The position numbers were made by a program, and so were the translations under genes. Of a stretch of DNA of 64,000 nucleotides, positions 26,492 to 35,537 are shown piece by piece. Source of the DNA: Chamaesiphon sp031376885 (lineage in GTDB: Bacteria > Cyanobacteriota > Cyanobacteriia > Cyanobacteriales > Chamaesiphonaceae); assembly GCA_031376885.1 (NCBI GenBank), contig JANMEL010000030.1:1-64000 (forward strand), read 5' to 3'. Below the pieces are notes generated by a model that was given only the letters and a program-made list of their open reading frames with translations, had not been told where the DNA came from and did not search any database. The number at the start of each line of letters is the position of its first letter. The stretch's first letter is position 1.

Positions 26492-26640
26492 GAGGGGTCA
26501 GAGGTGAGGGGTGAGGGGTGAGGGGTCCGTTATCAGTTATCAGTTATCAGTTATCAGTTATTCTTTACATCAACAGTAATCAGCTATCAGTTCATTTTTG
26601 TGACAGGCTTCTGACCCCTGACCCCTGACCCCTCACCCCT
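26492..26640. repeat. Inverted STRR arrays (GAGGGGT...ACCCCTC) with TTATCAG repeats
   Basis: On the left are GAGGGGT heptamers (26494-26527), followed by four or five TTATCAG heptamers. On the right, CTGACCC and CTCACCC heptamers (about 26608-26643) are complementary to the left arm. The region can fold into a long hairpin and overlaps the 3' end of the next minus-strand gene by a few codons. Confidence 0.8.
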
Positions 26641-27061
26641 CACCCACTACCCACTTCCAGAGCGGATGTGAACTTCCCTGCTGGCGAATTTGACAAACTT
26701 GCCTAGCTAATCGTTGTTGCTCGTAGAGTGGTAATCCCCAGATGAGATTGCGACTTTGCCATACAAGAGTGGCAGTCATCATCCCGACACAGGCAAATAA
26801 ACCGAACGCAGGGAGAGGCTGGAAAACTAGCCCATATTTGACCGCAGCCCAAGTAAAATCCTCAATGATGAGTTCTATGGGGTAACGAAGTTCCCAGAGG
26901 CTATAAACGCCAATAGTCCCCCAGAGGAGAGAGATAAATAGCCACCTGGCATAGATAGTGAGACGATATAAATTATCGATTTGGTTTTTAAAAATTGGAT
27001 CGAGTTCGATTTCAGGTGCTGATGGGCATACGAGATTCTCAACAGATTTTGTTCGAGACAT
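26633..27061 (-). CDS. Conserved small membrane protein downstream of secF
   Basis: The 142-residue protein has two hydrophobic helices (residues about 40-57 and 84-102) and a C-terminal basic, amphipathic tail (LYEQQRLARQVCQIRQQG). No function is recognised. It follows secF by 22 bases, so it is likely cotranscribed with pdhB/secD/secF or at least with secF. Its last codons fall in the heptamer array (VVGEG end), so the C-terminus may be recent. Confidence 0.7.
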   Translation of the reverse strand: MSRTKSVENLVCPSAPEIELDPIFKNQIDNLYRLTIYARWLFISLLWGTIGVYSLWELRYPIELIIEDFTWAAVKYGLVFQPLPAFGLFACVGMMTATLVWQSRNLIWGLPLYEQQRLARQVCQIRQQGSSHPLWKWVVGEG

Positions 27062-27083
27062 ATTACTTAACTACTCAATCCGG

Positions 27084-28043
27084 TTAAGATTCGGAACTCA
27101 TCGCTGGTTCATTTGGTGTAGTAGGATGAGTCTCCCGCCACAAACCAAACAGAGTACTGGCAATGAAGATACTCGAATACGCGCCCGCAGTAAAGCCAAC
27201 AATCAGACATAATGCGAAGGTTTTGAGGGTTTCGCCGCCGAAAAGGAAGATCGAAAATAGTGTCAGGAGTACAGTAAGAGTGGTATTGATCGATCGAGAC
27301 ATGGTTTGATTGACTGATTCATCAATAATCTCATTAATCGGTCGATTGGGATCGATGCTAATCACCTCACGAATGCGATCGTAGATGACTACTGTATCAT
27401 TAACGGAGAAACCAATAATTGTCAAAATACCGACGACAAATAGACTATCGATTTCTACTCCCTGCACTAAGCCGAGCATTGAGAAGACACCCGCCGTAAT
27501 TATCACATCATGGAATAGGGCGACAAAGGCAAAGAAAGCATAATCCCACTGAAAGCGGAATGCTAAATAAACAACAATTAGTCCAAATGATACAAGGATC
27601 GCAATTAAGCCATTTTGAAATAACTCTTGACCTAATGTTGGCCCAACGGTATCATTTTGGGTCTTGGTGGGATCTAGTTTGCCGATTTTTGCATTAATAT
27701 CTGCTTCTATTTTGGTTCTAGATTCAACTTTTAGATCTTTGGTGCGGATCGATAATCCAGTAGAATTAGCACCTTCGACTTGGATGATTGCGTCGCTCAA
27801 TTCCTGTGTTTTGAGAATTTCCCGAACTGTCGTAATATCGATCGGTTTACAATTATTTGGGATATTGCAGTCTAGTTGATATTGTAATTTCGTTCCACCA
27901 GTAAAGTCCAATCCCAATCGCAGTGGCGATCGAATTTCTGGATTTGCCCAAGAAATCACCATCGATATAATCCCCGCCAGAATGACAGAGATAGACAAGA
28001 ACCACCACCATTTACGTTGTTTGACTACACTAAATTTTGCCAT
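27084..28043 (-). CDS. secF: Protein translocase subunit SecF
   Basis: SecF works with SecD to drive late steps of Sec export using the proton gradient. It has 319 residues and six TM helices: FLSISVILAGIISMVIS at the N-terminus, the LGLDFTGGTKLQYQ periplasmic motif, and the conserved GFSVNDTVVIYDRIRE segment in TM5/6. It starts 33 bases after secD and must be cotranscribed with it. Confidence 0.96.
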   Translation of the reverse strand: MAKFSVVKQRKWWWFLSISVILAGIISMVISWANPEIRSPLRLGLDFTGGTKLQYQLDCNIPNNCKPIDITTVREILKTQELSDAIIQVEGANSTGLSIRTKDLKVESRTKIEADINAKIGKLDPTKTQNDTVGPTLGQELFQNGLIAILVSFGLIVVYLAFRFQWDYAFFAFVALFHDVIITAGVFSMLGLVQGVEIDSLFVVGILTIIGFSVNDTVVIYDRIREVISIDPNRPINEIIDESVNQTMSRSINTTLTVLLTLFSIFLFGGETLKTFALCLIVGFTAGAYSSIFIASTLFGLWRETHPTTPNEPAMSSES

Positions 28044-28076
28044 CGGTTTCTCCTGTTCAATTATACTAAGTTGTGA

Positions 28077-29465
28077 CTAGTTAGGTAGATTGGGTGCAAA
28101 TAACCCCAGCCGCTGGCGGATAGACGGAACACCTAGTACTATTAATAGAAGAAATGCGTGGGTACATACCAACGCTGTGAACATACTGATCGTGATGCCC
28201 ACACCCAGGGTGACAGCATAACCTTTTACCAATCCAGAACCCAGAAAGAATAATGCCAGACAGGAAAATAGGGTGGTGACGTTACCATCAAGAATACTCG
28301 AAAAAGCTCGATCGAATCCAGATTCAACCGATTTGTATAGAGTTTTCCCCGCTTGGATTTCTTCCCGAATTCGCTCAAAAATTAACACATTTGCATCTAC
28401 AGCCATGCCGATACTCAGCACTGTACCCGCAATTCCTGGCAATGTAAGAGTTACATCTAATAAATCGAAAGCTGCTAAAGTAAGGATCGAGTAAATTATC
28501 AGCGCGACATCAGCGATGATGCCCGGTAGTCGGTAATAAACGGCCATGAAAATCATTACCAGCCCTAAACCACCAATTCCTGCATAAAAGCTACTTTGAA
28601 TACTATCCCGCCCTAATGTTGCACCGACAGTGCGGATTTCTTGAATCTTGACAGGAACTGGGAGCGAACCTCCTCGCAATTGTACCGCGAGATCGCTCGC
28701 CGTAGCTGTAGTAAAATTACCCGTAATTACTGCTCTACCACCAGAGATTCCGGTAGCTGCAAATTCAGCACTTACAGTTGGGGTACTAATCGGATCGTTG
28801 TCGAGGAAAACACCAATTGTTCTACCTGTGCCTGCGAGATTTTTGGTAAGTTGGGCGAAGGCTTTACCGCCAAAATCATCAAATTCGATCGCGACATTCC
28901 ACCCGCCAGCTTGCAATGGTTCTGGGCTAGCATTTTTGAGATTTTTCCCAGTAATTGTTGCTTTATCAAACAATTTACCGATCTCTATATATTGCTTGTC
29001 GATCGCCGCTTTTGCATCGGCAACAGCTTTTAGATCTGGAGATTTTTTGAGGAGTGTCTGTTTTAGTTTTGCTTCTTTTAGCACTGCCAACTCAGCAGTT
29101 AGTTGTCCTTCTGTACCTGCTTTTTGTTCGCGAAATTCTAGTTGTGCTGTACCGCCGAGGACTCTCTCCGCCTGCTCTGGATCGTTGACTCCAGGTAACT
29201 CAACAATGACTTTATTACTGCCAGAAGTTTGAATTAATGCTTCTGATACTCCCAAACCATTGATGCGATTTTCGATTACTTTTTGGACTGCGACTAAATC
29301 CTCTGGAGTAATATTAGGATGTTCTTTGGTTGATTGAATCTCCATAGTTAGTCGCGATCCTCCTTGTAAATCTAGCCCCAAACGGATTGGTTTGTTGACC
29401 AGTAGAGTAATCGCAGCGATAACTAGGACTATAATTAAGCCTAAGATAACTCGCTGTTTTTGCAT
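28077..29465 (-). CDS. secD: Protein translocase subunit SecD
   Basis: SecD has 462 residues when started at the ATG at 29465 (MQKQRVILGLIIVLVI). The open frame extends upstream to 29537, but those residues come from a heptamer-like repeat (NPHSPLPN) and are rejected. Visible features are the first TM helix, RLGLDLQGGSRLTMEI, the large periplasmic domain, and the C-terminal membrane block with GMAVDANVLIFERIREE. Gene order pdhB-secD-secF on one strand suggests a linked unit. Confidence 0.96.
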   Translation of the reverse strand: MQKQRVILGLIIVLVIAAITLLVNKPIRLGLDLQGGSRLTMEIQSTKEHPNITPEDLVAVQKVIENRINGLGVSEALIQTSGSNKVIVELPGVNDPEQAERVLGGTAQLEFREQKAGTEGQLTAELAVLKEAKLKQTLLKKSPDLKAVADAKAAIDKQYIEIGKLFDKATITGKNLKNASPEPLQAGGWNVAIEFDDFGGKAFAQLTKNLAGTGRTIGVFLDNDPISTPTVSAEFAATGISGGRAVITGNFTTATASDLAVQLRGGSLPVPVKIQEIRTVGATLGRDSIQSSFYAGIGGLGLVMIFMAVYYRLPGIIADVALIIYSILTLAAFDLLDVTLTLPGIAGTVLSIGMAVDANVLIFERIREEIQAGKTLYKSVESGFDRAFSSILDGNVTTLFSCLALFFLGSGLVKGYAVTLGVGITISMFTALVCTHAFLLLIVLGVPSIRQRLGLFAPNLPN

Positions 29466-29711
29466 AATAAAATTATTTGGGAGTGGGGAATGAGGGTTTA
29501 GAAGACGGGAGTAAGCTGTGAGCGTCAACAGTGCCAATTTGGAAGTTGGAAATTGGATGTAGCGATCCTAAATAATTTTCCCGATCTTTTAACCGCAAAG
29601 GCACAGAGGGTGCAGAGAGTAGGAAGTCAAGATCTAGATTTTAATTTAGGATTGCTATAGTAAGTAGCGCAATTCATGAATTGCCTCTACTTACTACCTA
29701 GTTCCCGATCC

Positions 29712-30695
29712 CTAGACTTTGCCATCAACAATCTTTTCGATCGCTTCCGCGATTTGGGGTGGTTGAATAATCGTTAAATACTCTAACTTCCCATTGTACG
29801 GTGTGGGAATGTCTTGTGACGACATCCGCATCACTGGGGCATCGAGTTCGTCGAAGAAATTGTCGTTGATGGATGCGACTAATTCCGCACCGATCCCGCC
29901 AGTTTTCATACATTCCTCGACTATAATTACCTTGTGGGTTTTCTTAATCGATTTGCCGATCGTCTCCAAGTCCAATGGTTTGAGTGAAATTAGATCGATG
30001 ATTTCTGGATCGTAACCTTTTCCTTCGAGCAGTTTCATGGCTTGGGTGCAGTGGTGACGCATCCGTGAATAGGTAAGGATGGTTACGTCTTTACCAGGGC
30101 GAACGATTTCGGCTTTGTCTAGGGGTAATAAATACTCTTCGTCGGGGAGATTTTCTTTGAGGTTGTACAACAGTACATGCTCGAAAAATAGGACGGGATT
30201 TTCGTCTCTGATCGCTGATTTTAACAAACCTTTCGCATTTCGCGGCGTAGAACAAGCGACGATTTTTAAACCTGGCACTGCTTGAAAATAAGCTTCTAAT
30301 CGTTGAGAATGTTCGGCTCCCAAATTTCTGCCGACTCCACCTGGGCCGCGAATTACCAACGGGATGGTAAAGTTACCACCAGAGGTGTAGCGCAACATGC
30401 CAGCGTTATTGGAAATTTGATTGAAGGCGAGGAGCAAAAAGCCCATGTTCATCCCTTCAATAATTGGGCGCAATCCAGTCATTGCCGCACCAACAGCCAT
30501 TCCTGTAAAACTATTTTCGGCGATCGGTGTATCTAGTACTCGCAAGTCTCCATATTTTTTATGCAGATCTTTTGTCACTTTGTAGGAACCGCCGTAATGT
30601 CCTACATCTTCTCCCATGATAAATACTGCTGAATCCCGCGCCATTTCTTCATCGATCGCGGCACGTAGGGCATTAAAAAATAGAGTTTCCGCCAT
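29712..30695 (-). CDS. pdhB: Pyruvate dehydrogenase E1 component, beta subunit
   Basis: With the alpha subunit (not in this window) this protein forms the thiamine-diphosphate-dependent E1 that decarboxylates pyruvate for acetyl-CoA production. The 327-residue sequence has MAETLFFNALRAAIDEEMARD, FIMGEDVGHYGGSYKVT with the conserved glutamate, and LDTPIAENSFTGMAVGAAM. The transketolase C-terminal domain starts near residue 200. A 246-base gap with a CACAGAGG-type repeat separates it from secD. Confidence 0.97.
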   Translation of the reverse strand: MAETLFFNALRAAIDEEMARDSAVFIMGEDVGHYGGSYKVTKDLHKKYGDLRVLDTPIAENSFTGMAVGAAMTGLRPIIEGMNMGFLLLAFNQISNNAGMLRYTSGGNFTIPLVIRGPGGVGRNLGAEHSQRLEAYFQAVPGLKIVACSTPRNAKGLLKSAIRDENPVLFFEHVLLYNLKENLPDEEYLLPLDKAEIVRPGKDVTILTYSRMRHHCTQAMKLLEGKGYDPEIIDLISLKPLDLETIGKSIKKTHKVIIVEECMKTGGIGAELVASINDNFFDELDAPVMRMSSQDIPTPYNGKLEYLTIIQPPQIAEAIEKIVDGKV

Positions 30696-30744
30696 ACTAG
30701 GTCTACAACATTTTAATTTCTTCAGATCTCACTCTAGCAGAAAG

Positions 30745-30829
30745 AGGGGACGGGGGGAGGGGGTGGTAGGGTGTTAGGGTGGGAGGGTTTTGTTTTCTCC
30801 CAGTTCCCTGAACCCTGACCCCTGACCCC
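30745..30829. repeat. G-rich and CTGACCC heptamer repeats
   Basis: GGGGGAGGGGGTGG-like sequence is followed by CCTGACCC heptamers in the gap between the pseudouridine synthase and pdhB, both on the minus strand. It is one of many STRR-type tracts in the window. Confidence 0.65.
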
Positions 30830-32482
30830 TCAAAATGGTGATTCAGTATGAAGATGAATTACGCCTAATGTTGGATGGGCAAAAGTTAGTTCTCGTGCAT
30901 GGAGATACAATCGATCGATACCCAAATCCCCCCCTCCCCCACTCCCATAAAGACGATCGCCTAAAATCGCTACCCCAAGCCCTTGAGCATCGGCTGTATG
31001 GACTCGTAATTGATGAGTACGTCCTGTGAGTGGAATCAACTCGATTCGGGTGTAGGTGCCCATTTTAGCTAGGACTTGGAATTTGGTCAGACTGGGTTTA
31101 CCATGTTGGGGGTCAACTATTTGGCGCGGTCGATCGATCGGATTGCTGGATAATGGTAGATCGATCGTGCCTTCTGTTTGCTCGATCTCACCGCCCAAAA
31201 TTGCCTCATATACTTTGTGTACTGCTCGTTGCTCGAATTGTTGACTGAGATGGCGATAGGTAGATTTGTCTCGTGCGAATAGTAAGATGCCTGATGTATC
31301 TCGATCGAGTCGATGAACTGGATATACATCATTTGCCAAAAATTGACGCAACCTCGTCGTTAGACTATCCTGAGTTGTTAGATACCGCCCAGGTACGGAT
31401 AGCAATCCAGCAGGCTTATCGATCGCAATTAGATATTCATCTTCATAGATAATCGGTAGCGAAAATTTAGTCGGAGATCTTAAACCCGATAACATAAAGC
31501 CCATCAGTGGTTGACAGCGATCTTCACAAGCTCCATAAAATTCACCCTGAGTTTTGTCTAGACTATTTTTACCCCACCAAAATTCGGCTAGGCCGATCGG
31601 TGTAAGCTGATGAGTAGCAGCATAATGGAGCAGTTTCGGCGCACAACAATCACCTGTTCCCGTGGGGATACCTGCGGGCATCAATTCACGCAAAGAGCTA
31701 TTAGTACCCAAAAAATTCATCAACTGATAGGCATCGTGCATTTGGGTTTGAAGTTGGCGCGAGAGGTTTTTTCGCTGTTGTTTCAACTCACTGATTCGAT
31801 CGTCAGCCTTGGCTATGAGCGCGCTGAGTGGCTGTAAGATGCGATCGCGTTCTTGTTTGAGTTCGCGGCGTTCTCGTCCGTCCTGGCGGCTGTTTTGTTC
31901 GAGTTGTTGGAGGGCGATGGTTAGTTCATTATTGGCGAGAGTAGTTAGTAATTTTGCTCGATGTTGTTGACGTAATTCTTTGTGCTGACGATGGTCGATC
32001 GATTGTTGTGCTAATTTAGCCGCAAATGCCGCTACCAATCCCTCGTATTCCTTCCGTTGGGGCAATTGGGCGAGGCTAATTAATTCCTGTTTCATTGTTT
32101 CCAAATCTGCCAGAGTCTGAGTTTCTTCGGCTTTTACCCGCTCTCGCCCAGGGATAGGCGGTACCCAGCCTGCTATTCGATCTACCCCATTCAACAAGCC
32201 CGAAAAAGCTTTGAGAATGCCCCACTCACCCCTTGCCGTCTGTGCCAATAATACGCCATACATCTTCCCCTCGTGCTGGTATCGATCGTCCTGTGCTAAT
32301 TGTGACATCAGAGTACGGGCGATCGATTCAATCCCCAAAGTACGGGGTAATTGCAATAAATCTCCACTCTGAGGACACAAACCCGTATATAAATAAGTTG
32401 GAGTCAGATCCACAGACAGGCTTTGCCCGCACTCGACGAACAAATCATTCAGGGTGAAATCGGTTGATTCAGAAGATCGCAT
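30830..32482 (-). CDS. RluA-family pseudouridine synthase with long coiled-coil N-terminus
   Basis: The C-terminal half (from about residue 335) is an RluA-type catalytic domain. It includes IIYEDEYLIAIDKPAGLLSVPG, VHRLDRDTSGILLFARD with the catalytic Asp near residue 390, and LTGRTHQLRVH. The N-terminal 330 residues are unlike short RluA: they include a charged helical stretch of probable coiled coil (residues about 130-275). At 550 residues this is the long form. A GSGGGGD insertion near residue 515 lies between RLYG and DRLYLHA and is encoded by a C/T-rich tract resembling the intergenic repeats. Target RNA unknown. Confidence 0.9.
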   Translation of the reverse strand: MRSSESTDFTLNDLFVECGQSLSVDLTPTYLYTGLCPQSGDLLQLPRTLGIESIARTLMSQLAQDDRYQHEGKMYGVLLAQTARGEWGILKAFSGLLNGVDRIAGWVPPIPGRERVKAEETQTLADLETMKQELISLAQLPQRKEYEGLVAAFAAKLAQQSIDHRQHKELRQQHRAKLLTTLANNELTIALQQLEQNSRQDGRERRELKQERDRILQPLSALIAKADDRISELKQQRKNLSRQLQTQMHDAYQLMNFLGTNSSLRELMPAGIPTGTGDCCAPKLLHYAATHQLTPIGLAEFWWGKNSLDKTQGEFYGACEDRCQPLMGFMLSGLRSPTKFSLPIIYEDEYLIAIDKPAGLLSVPGRYLTTQDSLTTRLRQFLANDVYPVHRLDRDTSGILLFARDKSTYRHLSQQFEQRAVHKVYEAILGGEIEQTEGTIDLPLSSNPIDRPRQIVDPQHGKPSLTKFQVLAKMGTYTRIELIPLTGRTHQLRVHTADAQGLGVAILGDRLYGSGGGGDLGIDRLYLHARELTFAHPTLGVIHLHTESPF

Positions 32483-32573
32483 GTTCAGATTTAGGTATCT
32501 ATGAATTCATTGTCCGCAGTGATGTTCGATTAAAATAACCAAACTCTATCGATTATCTCACTTTTTTTGTTAT

Positions 32574-34322
32574 ATGAGTTACGAAGAAGTAAAGACGGCC
32601 TCCGATATCCTTGAAGCCTTCCGTAAATGCAAAAATCCTGGCGAGGAAATTGACCTGTTTGAGTGTTTAGCAACTCGGACGGAATCACCGATCGAGCCAT
32701 TTCAAGAAATTCTCCAAACAGTCAAAATAGAAGCAGTATTAGCATTAACGATTCGAGCATTTGGCACAATTACCAATTCTGAAATCAAAACTCAACTAAA
32801 ACAGAATGATAAACTGCTAGGGATGTTAAGCGATCGATCGAAATCTGGGCCGTCTGACTTGATTCGCTGGAGTGCCGCGAGAACTATCGATAAGATTGGC
32901 TTTGGATTTTTGGCGATTTCTCAACATTTAGCCGAGGAACCATTCAACATTTTTTATAAAATCTTGGAATCCAAGCAGAGGATCTTAATCGACCTTGACG
33001 ATCCGAACAAAGGTGAGATTAAAACGATCGAGAAAAGTATCGCCAAAGAGTCAGTTGATTTTTGGGTATATGGCCCAACTTATGATTTGCGATCGATATC
33101 TGCCAAATATCACGGCGATAATTATGCCGCAATTGTTAGTGCTGTCGTCAAAAAACAAGATGTCTATGGCATTAAAGAGCATAACAAATTATTGAAAAAA
33201 TCTGAGGAAAGAGACTATCCCGACAGGCTAACTAAGGAAGCTTATGAAAATCAGGTGTTCGAGAGATTTATTCAACGGTTGTCTGCAAAATTTATCAAGA
33301 GCAAAAATGCCGAACTTTTCAAACTAGCGATCGTCACTCAAGGGCACTCGCTTCAAAGCAACGATCCACCAACTCGACTCAGAGCAGCTACAATTCTGTT
33401 AGCAATTGACGAAAAACAATTAACTGAATTAGATTTCATGCCAAAGTTACTTGCCTTATCTCAAGCAATTTGTGCTTGTGATTTCGATCCAGAACCAGAT
33501 TTTTCTTATCCAGAAATGTCCTATGAAGATTTGGCTAAAATTCTTGGTAACTTAAAGGTCGCCAGAGAATTAGTGTCACGCGATCGAATTAGTGAATATC
33601 TCATCAATCGGACAAAAAAGGTAGCCCAAGATCTCGACATGTTATCGCCCGAAAAAAATCTCAAACAGATATTGAGCGAAACAGCCCAAGCAGAATTAGA
33701 AGAAAAAATAAAACAAGGCAAATTAGCACGAGCAGAAAAAAAACGGCTAGAGAAGAAAGAAGACGAAGCTTGGAATGACACCAATAACTTAGAAATAGAA
33801 AGAGATAAAATTCATAGTATCAAAGCAGTCGTTGCCGCCGCGCTACCTGCGATCGATGCTCTCGATAATAATTTATATTTACAACTCAGACAAATTTCGA
33901 TTCAATCTATCCCGACAGAAGACAATTTATTAATCGGCTATAGACAATCAATTATTGCTAAAATTAAAAGTCTACCAGAAAAATATCAAGCCGATAATAA
34001 ATCAAAACTTGAGGATCTGGCTAGCAAGGATCTCGACCTTAAATTAAAGATATCTAACCTGCAAAAAGAAGAATCAACGATGAAGATAGGCTATGTATTC
34101 CTGGGCGTTGGGGGTTTATTTATCTTCATCCCTAATCTCGGAACCATCTTTATCGGCGCGATATTCATCGCCGGATTTATTTTTGTCAAAAGAATGGAAA
34201 CAGACCGAATTGCTGAAGTAAAAAAATTGACCCAAAATATTGCTGAAAATGCCTCAAAATCTGACAAGATAACCGCTAACCTCAAAGTAATTGACGATCT
34301 GATTAGTTCGATTGGGAAGTAA
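32574..34322 (+). CDS. Large coiled-coil protein with C-terminal membrane hairpin, unknown function
   Basis: The 582-residue protein is not recognised. It is mostly alpha-helical. The first 120 residues have a HEAT-like feel (RWSAARTIDKIGFGFLAIS). A highly charged K/E-rich coiled coil occupies residues about 360-410 (EEKIKQGKLARAEKKRLEKKE), and a second helix lies before two closely spaced membrane segments (residues about 506-522 and 526-540). A short charged tail ends the protein. No signal peptide is present, so the bulk should be cytoplasmic and anchored by the C-terminal hairpin. Both neighbours are on the opposite strand, so it is monocistronic. Confidence 0.75.
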   Translation: MSYEEVKTASDILEAFRKCKNPGEEIDLFECLATRTESPIEPFQEILQTVKIEAVLALTIRAFGTITNSEIKTQLKQNDKLLGMLSDRSKSGPSDLIRWSAARTIDKIGFGFLAISQHLAEEPFNIFYKILESKQRILIDLDDPNKGEIKTIEKSIAKESVDFWVYGPTYDLRSISAKYHGDNYAAIVSAVVKKQDVYGIKEHNKLLKKSEERDYPDRLTKEAYENQVFERFIQRLSAKFIKSKNAELFKLAIVTQGHSLQSNDPPTRLRAATILLAIDEKQLTELDFMPKLLALSQAICACDFDPEPDFSYPEMSYEDLAKILGNLKVARELVSRDRISEYLINRTKKVAQDLDMLSPEKNLKQILSETAQAELEEKIKQGKLARAEKKRLEKKEDEAWNDTNNLEIERDKIHSIKAVVAAALPAIDALDNNLYLQLRQISIQSIPTEDNLLIGYRQSIIAKIKSLPEKYQADNKSKLEDLASKDLDLKLKISNLQKEESTMKIGYVFLGVGGLFIFIPNLGTIFIGAIFIAGFIFVKRMETDRIAEVKKLTQNIAENASKSDKITANLKVIDDLISSIGK

Positions 34323-34339
34323 TTAATAATTAAATGAAT

Positions 34340-34378
34340 TGAGAATTGAGAATTGAGAATTGAGAATTGAGAATTGGG
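34340..34378. repeat. GAGAATT heptamer array
   Basis: Five tandem copies of TGAGAAT/GAGAATT lie just after the stop codon of the 582-residue gene. Confidence 0.85.
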
Positions 34379-34381
34379 TTT

Positions 34382-34496
34382 TTAGAGGTTGTTTGAAAAG
34401 TTATTTTCAATACGCACATCCTAGAAGATCTCCCCTAGCCCCTCGCCCCGCCAGAGCCGGAGTGAGGGCAAAGGTTGACTTGGAAAACAGCCCCTA
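34382..34496. mobile_element. Putative MITE with TTAGRGGYTGTTT ends
   Basis: The left end TTAGAGGTTGTTTGAAAAGTT and the reverse complement of the right end (TTAGGGGCTGTTTTCCAAGTC) match at roughly 15 of 21 positions, giving terminal inverted repeats about 115 bases apart. The first 60 bases are similar to 36889-36950. A shorter match to the end sequence is at 43720-43738. No transposase is present. Confidence 0.5.
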
Positions 34497-34505
34497 AGCT
34501 CAACT

Positions 34506-35207
34506 TTATCGATCGCGATAAACCAGCTTCGACAAAATGTCTATCCACCTAATATCAGCCAAAGTTGGTAGGATCAGATCTGCCGACTTCAACCTGTCGT
34601 AAGGGCCTACACCCAATACCCACATTCCCGCCGCCAAACCTGCCGCCACCCCTGCGGGTGCGTCTTCAATCACCAAACAATCACAGGGGTTGACACTCAA
34701 AGATTCCGCAGCATGGAGAAAGACATCTGGAGCTGGTTTAAGACGGGGTACACTATGTCCATCGGCGATAAAATCAAACAAATGGATAATTCCCAATCGG
34801 TTTAGAACGTATTCAGCATTTTTGCTGGAAGATCCAAGTGCAATTTTCACCCCCCCACTCTCAAGTTCTACTAATAGATTACCGATCCCAGGGAGTAGAT
34901 TTGTGCGATCGAGTTCGGCAATTAGTTCTAAATAGTACTCATTTTTTCGCCATAGTAAAAATTGTCGCTCTGCATAACTGGTATGACGATCGCCATCACT
35001 CACCGGAATACTCAGTAAGTATGTCAGTGCGTCTTCCCGATTCAAACCGAGCATATGGCGATCGTGAATTGCCTTATCAAATGGAATTCTTTCCTCATCT
35101 GCCAATCGCTGCCATGAGAGGTAATGAAAGTAGACAGTATCTGTAATTACACCGTCAAGATCGAAGATGACTGCGGCGATATATGGATCGCGCTCTGGTT
35201 TGTGCAT
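34506..35207 (-). CDS. pgmB: Beta-phosphoglucomutase (HAD superfamily)
   Basis: The enzyme interconverts beta-glucose-1-phosphate and glucose-6-phosphate. Starting at the ATG at 35207 (MHKPERDP) gives 233 residues; an in-frame start at 35276 adds 23 residues that look unconserved. The HAD nucleophile motif FDLDGVITDT (D16, D18), SWQRLADEERIPFD, GLNREDALTYLL of the cap domain, GSSSKNAEYVLNRLG, and VIEDAPAGVAAGLAAGM are all typical of beta-PGM. It usually serves maltose or trehalose breakdown. Confidence 0.88.
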   Translation of the reverse strand: MHKPERDPYIAAVIFDLDGVITDTVYFHYLSWQRLADEERIPFDKAIHDRHMLGLNREDALTYLLSIPVSDGDRHTSYAERQFLLWRKNEYYLELIAELDRTNLLPGIGNLLVELESGGVKIALGSSSKNAEYVLNRLGIIHLFDFIADGHSVPRLKPAPDVFLHAAESLSVNPCDCLVIEDAPAGVAAGLAAGMWVLGVGPYDRLKSADLILPTLADIRWIDILSKLVYRDR

Positions 35208-35537
35208 AACAACTAGATGATACTTACAAACGGTAGTGACGCTGCTGCTGACGATCATCATCGACAACCATAACACTAGGTCGCTAATCTATGTAAAGTT
35301 ATTATGCCCTCAAATCTACATATTTCCTTGCGACAAATCTCGTAGGTAGGGGTCAGGTGTCAGGTGTCAGGGTTCAGGGTTCAGGGTTCAGAATTCAGGG
35401 TTCAGGGAAAAAACAAAACCCTACCACCCTCCCCCCTCCTCCCACTTCCTTAACATTTGCTTGCAAAAGTGGCAGATAGATCCAAAGCAGTTTAGAGTAA
35501 TAAGTATTCAGGTGAGACCATCGATCGGAGGTTGTGG
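35208..35537. other. Intergenic repeats between pgmB and the CPP1-like gene
   Basis: A run of GGTGTCA and GGTTCAG heptamers (35349-35407) is followed by a complementary-type C-rich tract (CCCTACCACCCTCCCCCCTCC, about 35420-35445). No gene is seen. The last 80 bases must hold the promoter of the 35538 gene. Confidence 0.65.

Noticed and set aside
26492..26640. Possible CRISPR-like array
   Set aside because: The repeats are contiguous 7-base units without spacers, in inverted arms; this is an STRR array. No cas genes are present anywhere in the window.
28648..29232. 194-codon plus-strand frame opposite secD
   Set aside because: Antisense shadow of secD. The real gene has all its motifs in place on the other strand.
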